Origin: Liolophura sinensis
Lineage: Eukaryota; Mollusca; Polyplacophora; Chitonida; Chitonidae
Reading direction: 5' to 3'
Assembly (NCBI RefSeq): GCF_032854445.1
Contig: NC_088297.1
Span: 15,883,127-15,947,126 of the forward strand
DNA length: 64,000 nt
The position numbers and the translations under genes are program-made. Position 1 is the stretch's first letter, and each line of letters starts with the position of its first letter. Below are positions 58,601-64,000 of this stretch, in pieces. The notes beneath the pieces were generated by a model. That model made no database searches, was not told the origin of the DNA, and saw only the letters and a program-made list of their open reading frames with translations.

Positions 58601-58692
58601 AAGTAGTTAAAACAGAGAAGCAGGCACACAATGATCTGGTATCTCCCTGGACGACCTAAATACATCAGCAGCGTGTCCATGTTAAGCGCCAT
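37477..58692 (-). CDS. SLC22-family organic ion transporter (OCT/OAT-like), complete
   Basis: A major facilitator of the SLC22 family, moving organic cations, anions or zwitterions across the plasma membrane. Exons: 58378-58692, 47662-47892, 45337-45533, 43936-44166, 41819-41953, 40798-40874, 40540-40645, 39747-39819, 37477-37692; 1581 nt, 526 aa, near the family's usual 520-560. Seen: helix 1 (about 19-43); large extracellular loop with C52, C68, C78, C84, C87 and three N-glycosylation sequons (N62, N83, N88); '[10 protein letters not shown]' after the loop; 'GHVADAIGR' between helices 2 and 3; '[18 protein letters not shown]' after helix 6; '[11 protein letters not shown]' (the SLC22 signature) near helix 10; 'RIGGLLAP' in helix 11; '[19 protein letters not shown]' at the end of helix 12. 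The start has a strong context (AAACATGG). One intron needs a GC donor. The family is certain. The substrate class is open. Confidence 0.95.
37910..38185 (+). repeat. SINE family B copy (old)
   Basis: Shares with 54780-55105 the order 'gaatgggtgggatgtcat', 'tcggcatgatacctcagt', 'ggactcgcc', then 'acgatgactccatgtcgtca' and a 'gacgtaaaa' end. Confidence 0.55.
38930..39177 (+). repeat. SINE family A, near full length
   Basis: Plus-strand copy with a complete tRNA-like head: A box 'gtggctcagtcggttagcgc', B box 'gtgagttcaaatcca', and body and tail to AAATAAATAAA. It faces the copy at 39337-39597 tail to tail. Confidence 0.95.
39337..39597 (-). repeat. SINE family A, near full length
   Basis: Minus-strand copy from the tail complement 'tttatttatttaattagtgt' to 'gcgcgctaaccactgagccc'. 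It lies in intron 8 of the SLC22 gene and forms an inverted pair with 38930-39177. Confidence 0.95.
39747..39819 (-). CDS. SLC22 gene, exon 8
   Basis: 73 nt, acceptor 'ttgaacttcag', donor 'CTG|GTAAGT'. Residues 432-455, '[20 protein letters not shown]', helix 11. R443 sits where cation-selective OCTs carry an Asp. Confidence 0.93.
40440..40530 (-). repeat. old tRNA-headed repeat fragment
   Basis: Minus-strand B-box-like 'GTTTTCGAATCCA' near 40483-40497 beside 'catctgaccaatgagattgc'. Weak. Confidence 0.3.
40540..40645 (-). CDS. SLC22 gene, exon 7
   Basis: 106 nt, acceptor 'ataatgtttcag', donor 'AG|GTAGTG'. Residues 397-431, '[20 protein letters not shown]' and 'PTVLR': helix 10 and the family signature. 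Confidence 0.94.
40684..40725 (-). repeat. SINE family A tail stub
   Basis: 'tctatttgattggtgtttca' then 'caccgtattcgagaatattc' matches only the last 40 bp of the element. Confidence 0.65.
40798..40874 (-). CDS. SLC22 gene, exon 6
   Basis: 77 nt, acceptor 'ttcacttccag', donor 'ACA G|GTAAGC'. Residues 371-395: '[20 protein letters not shown]', the conserved GRR loop and helix 9. Confidence 0.93.
41392..41640 (+). repeat. 23-bp minisatellite in SLC22 intron 5
   Basis: About eleven diverged units of pattern 'gacattattggtcaggaatc' plus 'ttt', in register every 23 bp. Neighbouring text at 41205-41390 carries looser 'ggtcaggaa' echoes. Confidence 0.82.
41819..41953 (-). CDS. SLC22 gene, exon 5
   Basis: 135 nt, acceptor 'tttccccacag', donor 'TA|GTAAGT'. 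Residues 326-369: helix 7 ('[16 protein letters not shown]') and helix 8 ('[18 protein letters not shown]'). Confidence 0.93.
42391..42560 (+). repeat. 32-bp minisatellite in SLC22 intron 4
   Basis: 'ctaaagtgtcctg' starts at 42398, 42430, 42462, 42494 and 42526, an exact 32-bp period, with 'ggtaaaactgcagagtat' between. Confidence 0.93.
43440..43551 (+). repeat. SINE family A copy, large internal deletion
   Basis: Keeps part of the tRNA head ('cccaggagcccctcaacaat', 'cgctgtgagttct') and the tail 'cttgagtacggcgtaaaaca'. The body is missing. It is tail-to-tail with the next copy only about 30 bp away. Confidence 0.85.
43580..43835 (-). repeat. SINE family A, near full length
   Basis: Minus-strand copy ending 'gagccacggaggcccc'. 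It lies 100 bp downstream of exon 4 in SLC22 intron 4. Confidence 0.95.
43936..44166 (-). CDS. SLC22 gene, exon 4
   Basis: 231 nt, acceptor 'tatgtattgtag', donor 'TG|GTAAGT'. Residues 249-324: '[20 protein letters not shown]' and the large cytosolic loop, ending at the start of helix 7. Confidence 0.95.
44989..45162 (-). repeat. SINE family A copy lacking its 3' end
   Basis: Minus-strand copy with a complete tRNA head and half the body, but without the 'acgccgtactcaagaatatt' tail. It lies inside the GC-AG intron. Confidence 0.92.
45337..45533 (-). CDS. SLC22 gene, exon 3 with a GC splice donor
   Basis: 197 nt, acceptor 'gttttttccag'. The only ending that keeps the frame is 'TAC GTC TG|GCAAGG', joining to G of exon 4 to make Trp248. 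Residues 183-247, '[20 protein letters not shown]' and helices 5-6. Confidence 0.92.
46102..46267 (-). repeat. SINE family A copy lacking the tRNA head
   Basis: Minus-strand copy from the TTTATTT tail to 'cttacggccggaga', then an abrupt end: a 5'-truncated insertion. Confidence 0.93.
46907..46979 (+). repeat. 18-bp minisatellite
   Basis: Four copies of 'aatgaagtcaccattaag', one of them shortened. Confidence 0.9.
47180..47300. mobile_element. truncated fold-back MITE
   Basis: Left half only: 'cactaaaaaactactgtgtt', then 'gctagaatgtattctgttat' and 'caacataatatcctgt'. The right terminal repeat is missing. Confidence 0.75.
47662..47892 (-). CDS. SLC22 gene, exon 2
   Basis: 231 nt, phase 0, acceptor 'cattataacag', donor 'CAG|GTAACA'. 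Residues 106-182: '[19 protein letters not shown]', helices 2-4, and '[13 protein letters not shown]' in the helix 2-3 loop. Confidence 0.95.
48467..48550 (-). repeat. SINE family A 3' fragment
   Basis: 'ttatttgattggtgttttac' through 'gccagcattagggtgggagg', minus strand. Confidence 0.88.
48641..48800 (+). repeat. 25-bp minisatellite
   Basis: 'gtgaccgtagggcgctgtct' plus 'aaatt'. Units start at 48641, 48666, 48691, 48712, 48737, 48762 and 48787: a 25-bp period with one 21-bp unit. Noticeably GC-rich for this intron. Confidence 0.93.
49089..49171. repeat. GC-rich inverted repeat
   Basis: Arm cgcgatcttcgtgccttccg (49089-49108) pairs, with a few mismatches, with ccgaaggacacgaaggtcgcg-type text (49151-49171) across a 42-nt spacer that itself has two 'gcgcag' words. 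Confidence 0.75.
50170..50290 (-). repeat. SINE family A 3' fragment, diverged
   Basis: Minus-strand tail and body ending 'ggagggaacccatgatcat'. Confidence 0.85.
50478..50642 (-). repeat. SINE family A copy lacking the tRNA head
   Basis: Minus-strand copy with six TTTA units in the tail, ending at 'gaccttcccacgta'. Confidence 0.93.
51060..51365 (+). pseudogene. reverse-transcriptase remnant of a retroelement
   Basis: A conceptual translation of about 100 residues contains '[20 protein letters not shown]', '[20 protein letters not shown]' and '[18 protein letters not shown]'. From memory this matches the conserved block at the end of the reverse transcriptase in a retroelement group common in molluscan genomes. 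The upstream catalytic part is absent, and no start, promoter or intact domain is present, so it is a dead 5'-truncated copy. AT-rich trailing sequence to about 52200 may be its 3' untranslated part. The exact clade is unsure. Confidence 0.65.
52836..53106. mobile_element. diverged fold-back MITE
   Basis: 'gcttaacaaattcaactgtt' and 'ctgttatctgcatgtgtgat', then 'ctagaatatattctgttatt'. The far side has 'cgttgcatcgctcagacagg'. Same word set as the MITEs at 29672 and 34178, but the right terminal repeat is lost. Confidence 0.65.
53238..53350 (+). repeat. SINE family A 3' fragment
   Basis: 'caacgtgcggaaagtttccg' to 'cttgagtctggagtaaaaca' and an AAATAAATAAAT tail. Confidence 0.85.
53468..54775. 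repeat. 66-bp satellite with 132-bp higher-order structure
   Basis: About twenty 66-bp monomers. Two monomer types alternate: one with 'tatacttgacgtataatagt' and 'ggaagtacatgggttca', the other with 'tatagttgaggtatagtagt' and 'atagaagtgcatgggttca'. Each monomer is itself two half-units of about 33 bp. Because 66 is divisible by three, several frames stay open for over 400 codons. These are not genes. Confidence 0.96.
54780..55105 (+). repeat. SINE family B, near full length
   Basis: Starts with a tRNA-like part ('gcggttagagcgtcccggga', 'tcaaacccgggtcggg' as B box), body with 'cttcggcatgatgcttcagt' and 'ccctgccacaaggagacaca', tail 'aagtacgacattaaacccaa'. It interrupts the satellite field. Confidence 0.8.
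55106..55440 (+). repeat. decayed ~33-bp satellite units
   Basis: Units such as 'ataggcgtataatagtgcat' followed by 'gggttcata' recur at roughly 32-35 bp. They are related to the half-units of the main satellite but strongly diverged. A family B tail stub ('gtacgacgttaagccccaag') lies at 55320-55360. Confidence 0.8.
56062..56192 (+). repeat. SINE family A copy, truncated at both ends
   Basis: Begins at the B box ('gtggttcaagtccagttcat') and runs to 'gtataagtgaaatatttttac'. The poly-AAATA tail is missing. Confidence 0.9.
57387..57823. promoter_or_regulatory. three TCACGTGAC E-boxes
   Basis: TCACGTGAC at 57387-57395, 57656-57664 (extended to the full palindrome GTCACGTGAC at 57655) and 57815-57823, all in SLC22 intron 1, 0.56-1.0 kb downstream of exon 1. 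The motif suits bHLH-Zip factors of the USF/MITF/TFE type. Function is inference. Confidence 0.4.
58378..58692 (-). CDS. SLC22 gene, exon 1
   Basis: 315 nt, donor 'GAG|GTAAGT'. Residues 1-105: short N-terminus, helix 1 and the extracellular loop (five Cys, sequons N62-LT, N83-CT, N88-HS), ending 'EWTIVTE'. Confidence 0.95.
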
Positions 58693-59364
58693 GTTTACTC
58701 TCGTCTACAATGAACACTGCGTGGGTTGTAGCATATACAAGTGTTTTTTTGTTGTGACACAACTTTCAAAACGGATGCAACAACGGAATGGGACGTCCTC
58801 CGTGTCGATTATCAGAGACCCCGAAAACTTGCTCCTCCTAATTAAAACCAGATACATTGACTTTTCAACTAAAATGAAGAGCCAGTAGCCCGTACAATCA
58901 GATGTAAAAATGGGAAGTTTAAGATTTGGTATACAGGTAGATCACAGCTCTATACTCCCAGGGTGTTGACGTCAAGCGATGACCTCGTTCAAAGAAGCTC
59001 TCTCAGCACCATATAGTAACGCCTGTACACATCTGACATTAAAGCACAGGTAAACATATGATGGCGAGGGGGCAGAGGCAGTTGTACTGCACACGATGTG
59101 CCCTGGGGACATGGCTGGGGTCAGCGTCGCTCCGATGGCCAATCGCAAACGGTCACTTTACTCCTTCACGTATACAATCCATGTTTAATCGAGCATGAGT
59201 ATGTAGAGGTGTATATAATACGCACAGCACATGCAGGAACAGTATCGGAATGTTCCTTTCTCAAATAATTGTGAAAGCTATTGTAATAAAACTATTCCTG
59301 GCCTCCATGTAGGCCTTTATATTAACACACAGGTTAAGGTTCAGGTTACCCATGTAGGCCACTG

Positions 59365-59366
<2 letters not shown>

Positions 59367-59405
<39 letters not shown>
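59367..59405. repeat. (AT)n microsatellite
   Basis: About 19 TA units. Confidence 0.95.
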
Positions 59406-59407
<2 letters not shown>

Positions 59408-60045
59408 GGCTGACCTTGTATATGTTGGTATATGTTATAGGCTTGTTGGTACAGTACAAGGCATGTTAACTGTAGGAAGTTTCAGGTGCTGCTTAGAATT
59501 CAGCATTGCCAACCCTGAATATAAAGTCAATTTCCGCTCTGACTGGTGGGCAAACAGTGTGTGTGACAATATGTGTCAGGATGACGCGCCTTCACTGATG
59601 TTTTCATGCCATTCAAGCTGGGACCGTAGGTTTGCAAGAGTCTATAGTTCTTACTTCCAATGTTATCGGACCCTTTGTAACAATAAGCAGCCCAAGATTC
59701 TCACGTCGTGTAGTCTTGCATGGAGTTCACTGGAGGCCACTTGAATTCCATACATCAGCCAGTGCGATTTAAAAATTTGGTGTCAAACACGCAGGGGGTT
59801 GACTCCTAGCCCTCGACCCGGTTTCATCCACTCATACATAGTACATTGGCTGTCGCTATGTACGTGAATTTTTTTTTTTAACAATGGAATATAAACACAA
59901 AAAATCTCTTGTCCATCATGGTTTTACATTGAGGCAGCACTACAAATACGCCAATGTGCTACAAGAATATAAACTGTTGTGAGATGGGTGAAAGGTCTTT
60001 TGAAATCAACGCTAGTGCAAATAAACGTGCCTAGAAATTTTTTTT

Positions 60046-60117
60046 ACGCCGTCGTAGAAGTGAAATGTTCTTGAGTACGGTGTAAAAAACCAATCAAATA
60101 AAATAAAATAAATAAAT
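60046..60117 (+). repeat. SINE family A tail stub
   Basis: 'ttacgccgtcgtagaagtga' to 'cttgagtacggtgtaaaaaa' and AAATAAAATAAA. Confidence 0.85.
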
Positions 60118-60744
60118 TTCTTTTCAAACAGGATTTCCCAGGATTCCAGCAAATATATGCACTTGGATACAGTGAATATCTAAGTCCACGTTTGACACGA
60201 ATTCTCTTCTCCTTGTACGTTAAATTCACACAGGCAGCTACACTGGATACACTGGATATAGGGCTTTGCATCGAGTGCCACACATTGTACATGACATACA
60301 CAAGCCAACAACAGACTATTCAATTTGCTCTGCGTGAAAGGTTCTGCTTGGCTCTTTAAAAGTGTAAATGTTTTGTGAAAAGGCGTCCGTACAGAAAAAT
60401 CACCGCAGAAAGAAACTTAATAGACCAATGTGGGCAAAGATACATACAATTACATTGTTATACCGAAAGAGAAAAAAAATCAGACCATATATCCGTCTAT
60501 ATATTATAAACAGGGTTAAACATCTGTAGGTCAGTTAAAACCTTATATCACTCTGAAGGCGGCATACTGTATACATGTAGTTTCATGTCTCACTTCTAAG
60601 TTCTTCTACAGCCCTTTTAATACAATTTCCATACTAATTTTGTTGTTCTTCGATGTATAGAGGTACCTTGATCTGAAAAAAGCATACATAGGTCTACACA
60701 GTTCAAATATAGCGCTGGCTGTGCGAACTGTCAGACCCTTGATC

Positions 60745-60945
60745 AATGAGATCGCGAGCTCGATTCCAGCTCTTGCTACTTCGGACGCGGTTTTAACCCC
60801 AAGAGGTTCGTCAAGTACATGTACCTGACAAAGGACGGTGCATGACTATGGTTTAATCCGGGCGTTCTGGATTCCTCCACCCATACAACTGGTTGCCATC
60901 ATTCATGTGGAAAATTCGTAGTGAGTTAATGGGCTCTAAACACCA
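60745..60945 (+). repeat. SINE family C copy
   Basis: Contains a tRNA-like 'gcgagctcgattccagctct', then 'ggttttaaccccaagaggtt', 'catgactatggtttaatccg' and 'ggattcctccacccatacaa', with a tail 'gtgagttaatgggctctaaa'. Confidence 0.55.
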
Positions 60946-60953
60946 AATGCCAC

Positions 60954-60983
60954 AATAATAATAATAATAATAATAATAATAAT
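60954..60983 (+). repeat. (AAT)n microsatellite
   Basis: Ten AAT units between the family C element and the next SINE. Confidence 0.95.
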
Positions 60984-61101
60984 TGGTCTTCAGCAACCTG
61001 CGGATGGTCGTGGGTTTCTTCCGACCTCTGCCCGCTTTCCTCCCACCATAATGCTGGCCGCCGTCGTATAAGTGAAATATTCTTGAGTACGGCGTAAAAT
61101 G
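60984..61101 (+). repeat. SINE family A 3' part
   Basis: From 'cttcagcaacctgcggatgg' to 'cttgagtacggcgtaaaatg'. The AAATA tail is absent. Confidence 0.92.
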
Positions 61102-61616
61102 TGGAAATACGTCAGTAAATTGCCAAAAGGACCTCAATATATCTGATCGCCATTGTACATCGTAAGGGAAATATTTCTTGATTAGCAATCAAATACATAC
61201 CAAATGAAATAAAAGAAATTAAACAATTTAGTCAGTAATTCATCATCATACTGCACTACATGGTTGTATGAACATGGCACAGTTTAACAATATCACAGTT
61301 CTTATTTATGTGCAAAGTCGCAAAAAAAACAATGAAAAGCGACTGCATGCATTTAAAATATACTTCAAAATTTACTTACAAAATTAAAAGTCCTTTGCTT
61401 TGTGACAATATAAAAAGCAAAAATGTAAAAATTGCAATATTTAACCAAACTATATTATTAGCTGAATAGACTTGTCCATCCGGTCTGAGGCTTTGTGTAA
61501 GGGTTATAATCTATAACTACACTCTGAATCATGCGACAAGCAAGTACATGGCAGAAAGAAAGGAAAGAGAGAAAAAGGGAAACAGCGAAAGCAGTATACA
61601 GCAGTGTACACGTTTT

Positions 61617-62195
61617 CATGGTGCAATACTTTCGGAGACGGAATCACCACGTATCATGGTGCGATACTTTCGGAGACGAAATGACCACATATTCATGGTG
61701 CGATACTTTCGGAGACGGAATGAGCACGTATTCATGTTGCGATACTTTCGGAGACGGAATGACCACATAGTCATGGTGCGATACTTTCGGAGACGGAATG
61801 ACCACGTATTCATGGTGCGATACTTTCGGAGACGGAATGACCACGTATTCATGGTGCGATACTTTCGGAGACGGAATGACCACATATTCATGGTGCGATA
61901 CTTTCGGAGACGAAATGACCACATATTCATGGTGCGATACTTTCGGAGACGGAATGACAACGTATTATGGTGCGATACTTTCGGAGACGGAATGACCATG
62001 TATTCATGGTGCGATACTTTCGGAGACGGAATGACCACGTATTCATGGTGCGATACTTTCGGAGACGAAATGACCACATATTCATGGTGCGATACTTTCG
62101 GAGACGGAATGACCACGTATTCATGTTGCGATACTTTCGGAGACGGAATGACCACGTATCATGGTGCGATACTTTAGGAGACGGGATGACCACGT
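61617..62195 (+). repeat. 39-bp tandem repeat array
   Basis: About fifteen units of 'tggtgcgatactttcggaga' + 'cggaatgaccacgtattca'. Most are 39 bp. A few lack one or two bases in the 'tattcat' part, which shifts the frame. Variants CACGTA/CACATA and GACGGAA/GACGAAA mix along the array. Confidence 0.96.
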
Positions 62196-62374
62196 ATGTT
62201 GGATATGTTTAAGCTGCAAACTACTGATATAGACCTATGGCGATACATGTAGATGTATATATTTTGATGGCAGAATTGAAAGTACACGTGTAGGCCTTTT
62301 ACGTGTAGGCCTAGTATGTGGTATACAGATCTTCTCCGTGAGTGAATATAACCATGCTGAATATAGTCTATTTC

Positions 62375-62458
62375 TTTAACTGCTGTTTTATGTCGTACTC
62401 AAGAATATTTCACTTGTCCCACGGCAGCCAGCGTTATGGTGAGAGGAACCCGGACAGA
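62375..62458 (-). repeat. SINE family A 3' fragment
   Basis: 'ctgttttatgtcgtactcaa' to 'gttatggtgagaggaacccg', minus strand. Confidence 0.85.
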
Positions 62459-62802
62459 CAGTTGAATATAATAAAACCACTGTTCCTATTACATTGAAAT
62501 TCCCCCCATTTTTTTACACTTTGTTTACCACCATGTAAGGACGTTAATATGATAATTTCCAGCAACAATCATACAAAATAGCACTATTTCTTATGTTCGC
62601 GAGTAGGTCTATACAGTTTGTGATGTGTGCAATGCATTCTAAAATAGAGATGTACCTACTGCCTCCGTTGAGATTACATTCAGTACCGTAGGATCACGTA
62701 GAAAGGCGTGTGATCTCGAATGGGGTGCAACGATGTGCATGATCGAGTTCACGATACATAAAGGCCTATTTAGGCCTACATATGTAGTATCATGACTTTT
62801 CA

Positions 62803-62804
<2 letters not shown>

Positions 62805-62857
<53 letters not shown>
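62805..62857 (+). repeat. (TG)n microsatellite
   Basis: About 26 uninterrupted TG units. Confidence 0.97.
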
Positions 62858-62859
<2 letters not shown>

Positions 62860-63447
62860 GAAATATTGATAATAATCGAAATATTGATACAACTGGAAAA
62901 AATTGGAATTGTACTGTTTTTTTCCACCAGATAAATGTTTCGTGTCTAGCACGATATTTCGATGGTCCGTTTTCGTATATTTTTACTTAAAAATTGAAGT
63001 CAAGATTTTTAACACAGCCTGTCAGCATTTGGCGGGGAAAAGAAAAAGCGGTTGACTGAGCGTGAGCGCGAGGTAGGTGCGATTACCTGAAGGCTTTCTC
63101 TGTGTGTTAAGATGCGACTGGATTTTTTCGAGATAAGAAATGATTCTTTTATTGCTGTTCTTTGTTTTCACCGGTGAAAGTACTGATTTGGAGAACATTT
63201 CAATAGTTGTTCCGTCTATCATGCGACGGTTCCCCTAATCGGAGAACAACAACAACATGATGCAAAACAACTTTTGAGAGATAACGTTACCCGCTTATTT
63301 CAATCTAGCAATGTTTTGTCGTCCTCGATCCATGACTCACGGAAAACATTAACAACTTACAATTGTTTGAAATCTAAATGTTTGTCAGCAGCTAGCAGTT
63401 TGTATCAATTGTAGTTCTCGCAATCAGTATGACAGGAAAGGGAAAGC

Positions 63448-63522
63448 ACCTCGAACGAGGTATTATACCTCAATTGGGGTACCCCTCAATACCTCAATCG
63501 AGGTATTACGCCGCTATAAAAG
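63448..63522 (+). promoter_or_regulatory. promoter-like block: three inverted repeats and a TATA box
   Basis: Three 14-bp inverted repeats: ACCTCGAACGAGGT (63448-63461), ACCTCAATTGGGGT (63467-63480, one mismatch) and ACCTCAATCGAGGT (63491-63504), then TATAAAAG at 63515-63522. An initiator-like TCACTT puts A at 63546, 31 nt after the TATA start. The operator role is inferred. Confidence 0.55.
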
Positions 63523-63545
63523 GTAAACTCGTTCTGCAGCTCCTC

Positions 63546-63569
63546 ACTTGATCAATATCGCCAGCTAAA
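63546..63569 (+). other. candidate first (noncoding) exon
   Basis: From the initiator-like A at 63546 to a consensus donor 'AAA|GTAAGT' (GTAAGT 63570-63575). It would be a very short leader exon of a gene continuing to the right of the window. There is no coding sequence here. Confidence 0.3.
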
Positions 63570-63687
63570 GTAAGTAAACAACCACAACACAGATTACTCT
63601 CCATCGACCCAGCAACCTGTTTTGAAATAATTTAGTAACATTTCATACTAGGCCTACATGAAGTTTGAAGAGCAGACCATATGGAGA

Positions 63688-63826
63688 AAGCAACCTGTGG
63701 ATGGTCGTGTTTCCTACGGGCGCTGCCTGATTTCCTCCCACCATTATACTGGCCGCCGGCGTATAAATGAAATGTTCTTGAGTACGACATAAAAAGCCAA
63801 TCATATAAATAATTAAATAAATAAGC
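63688..63826 (+). repeat. SINE family A 3' part
   Basis: 'gcaacctgtggatggtcgtg' through 'cttgagtacgacataaaaag' to AAATAAATAA. The tRNA head is absent. Confidence 0.9.
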
Positions 63827-64000
63827 AATATACCTTGCTATTTCGTTTCATTATAGGCTACCTTTACAGGTTTATTTCTACCCTAAATAACTGATATTTT
63901 CCTAACTTTTGTTCCCCCACGTGTGCGCTGATTTTCACTCTGTCTGCCATGAACCATGTGACTGCGGAAAGTCGTGTACTTTGAAAGCTATGTAGATATT

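Larger units (their letters stand above)
58693..61616. other. upstream region of the SLC22 gene
   Basis: No TATA box could be assigned to the SLC22 start. Holds an (AT)n tract, SINE stubs and a family C copy. No coding exon recognised. Confidence 0.55.

Noticed and set aside
61548-62193. Arg-rich 209- and 179-codon open frames
   Set aside because: Products of the 39-bp array, open on both strands. Single-base deletions shift the frame within the array.

Overview
This is eukaryotic nuclear DNA: AT-rich, with short exons between long introns, and crowded with tRNA-derived SINEs, fold-back MITEs, minisatellites and microsatellites. The dominant SINE (tRNA-like head, conserved body ending in a 'ttgagtacggcgtaaaacac' type tail, then AAATA repeats) and the transporter sequences suggest a marine lophotrochozoan, most likely a mollusc. 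The species cannot be named from the sequence alone.

Three protein-coding genes can be reconstructed exon by exon. (1) Minus strand, 9110 down to 3108: the first four coding exons of an NHA2/SLC9B2-type Na+/H+ antiporter; its C-terminal half is not found in the window and probably lies to the left. (2) Plus strand, 22648-31994: a complete ten-coding-exon paralogue (572 aa) of the same antiporter, arranged head-to-head with the first. Internal coding exons 2, 3 and 4 have identical lengths (88, 183, 176 nt) and phases in both genes, so they are duplicates. The minus copy keeps the ion-binding Asp-Asp pair. The plus copy has Asn-Asp. (3) Minus strand, 58692 down to 37477: a complete nine-exon SLC22-family organic ion transporter (526 aa), tail-to-tail with gene 2. 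One of its introns needs a GC-AG splice site.

Layout: 1-2.9 kb noncoding; 3.1-9.1 kb minus-strand NHA; 9.3-22.6 kb intergenic interval between the divergent NHA genes (88-bp tandem array, CRE-like TGACGTCA sites, hairpins); 22.6-32 kb plus-strand NHA, with three minisatellite or inverted-repeat structures in its introns; 32-37.4 kb MITE-rich gap; 37.5-58.7 kb SLC22 gene, whose 10.5-kb first intron holds a hierarchical 66/132/264-bp satellite, a retroelement reverse-transcriptase remnant and several minisatellites; 58.7-64 kb upstream DNA with a 39-bp array and, at the right edge, a TATA promoter-like block preceded by three inverted repeats of the form ACCTC-N4-GAGGT.

The features most worth following are in the plus-strand NHA gene. 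Its exon 3 splice donor is the first unit of an 18-bp minisatellite, so the intron starts with a row of decoy donors. Exons 4-5, which carry the altered ion-binding motif, are bracketed by a pair of ~88-bp inverted repeats. Gene calls rest on recognised family sequence. Regulatory statements are inferences from motifs. I saw no bacterial or viral genes, CRISPR array or convincing functional tRNA gene.
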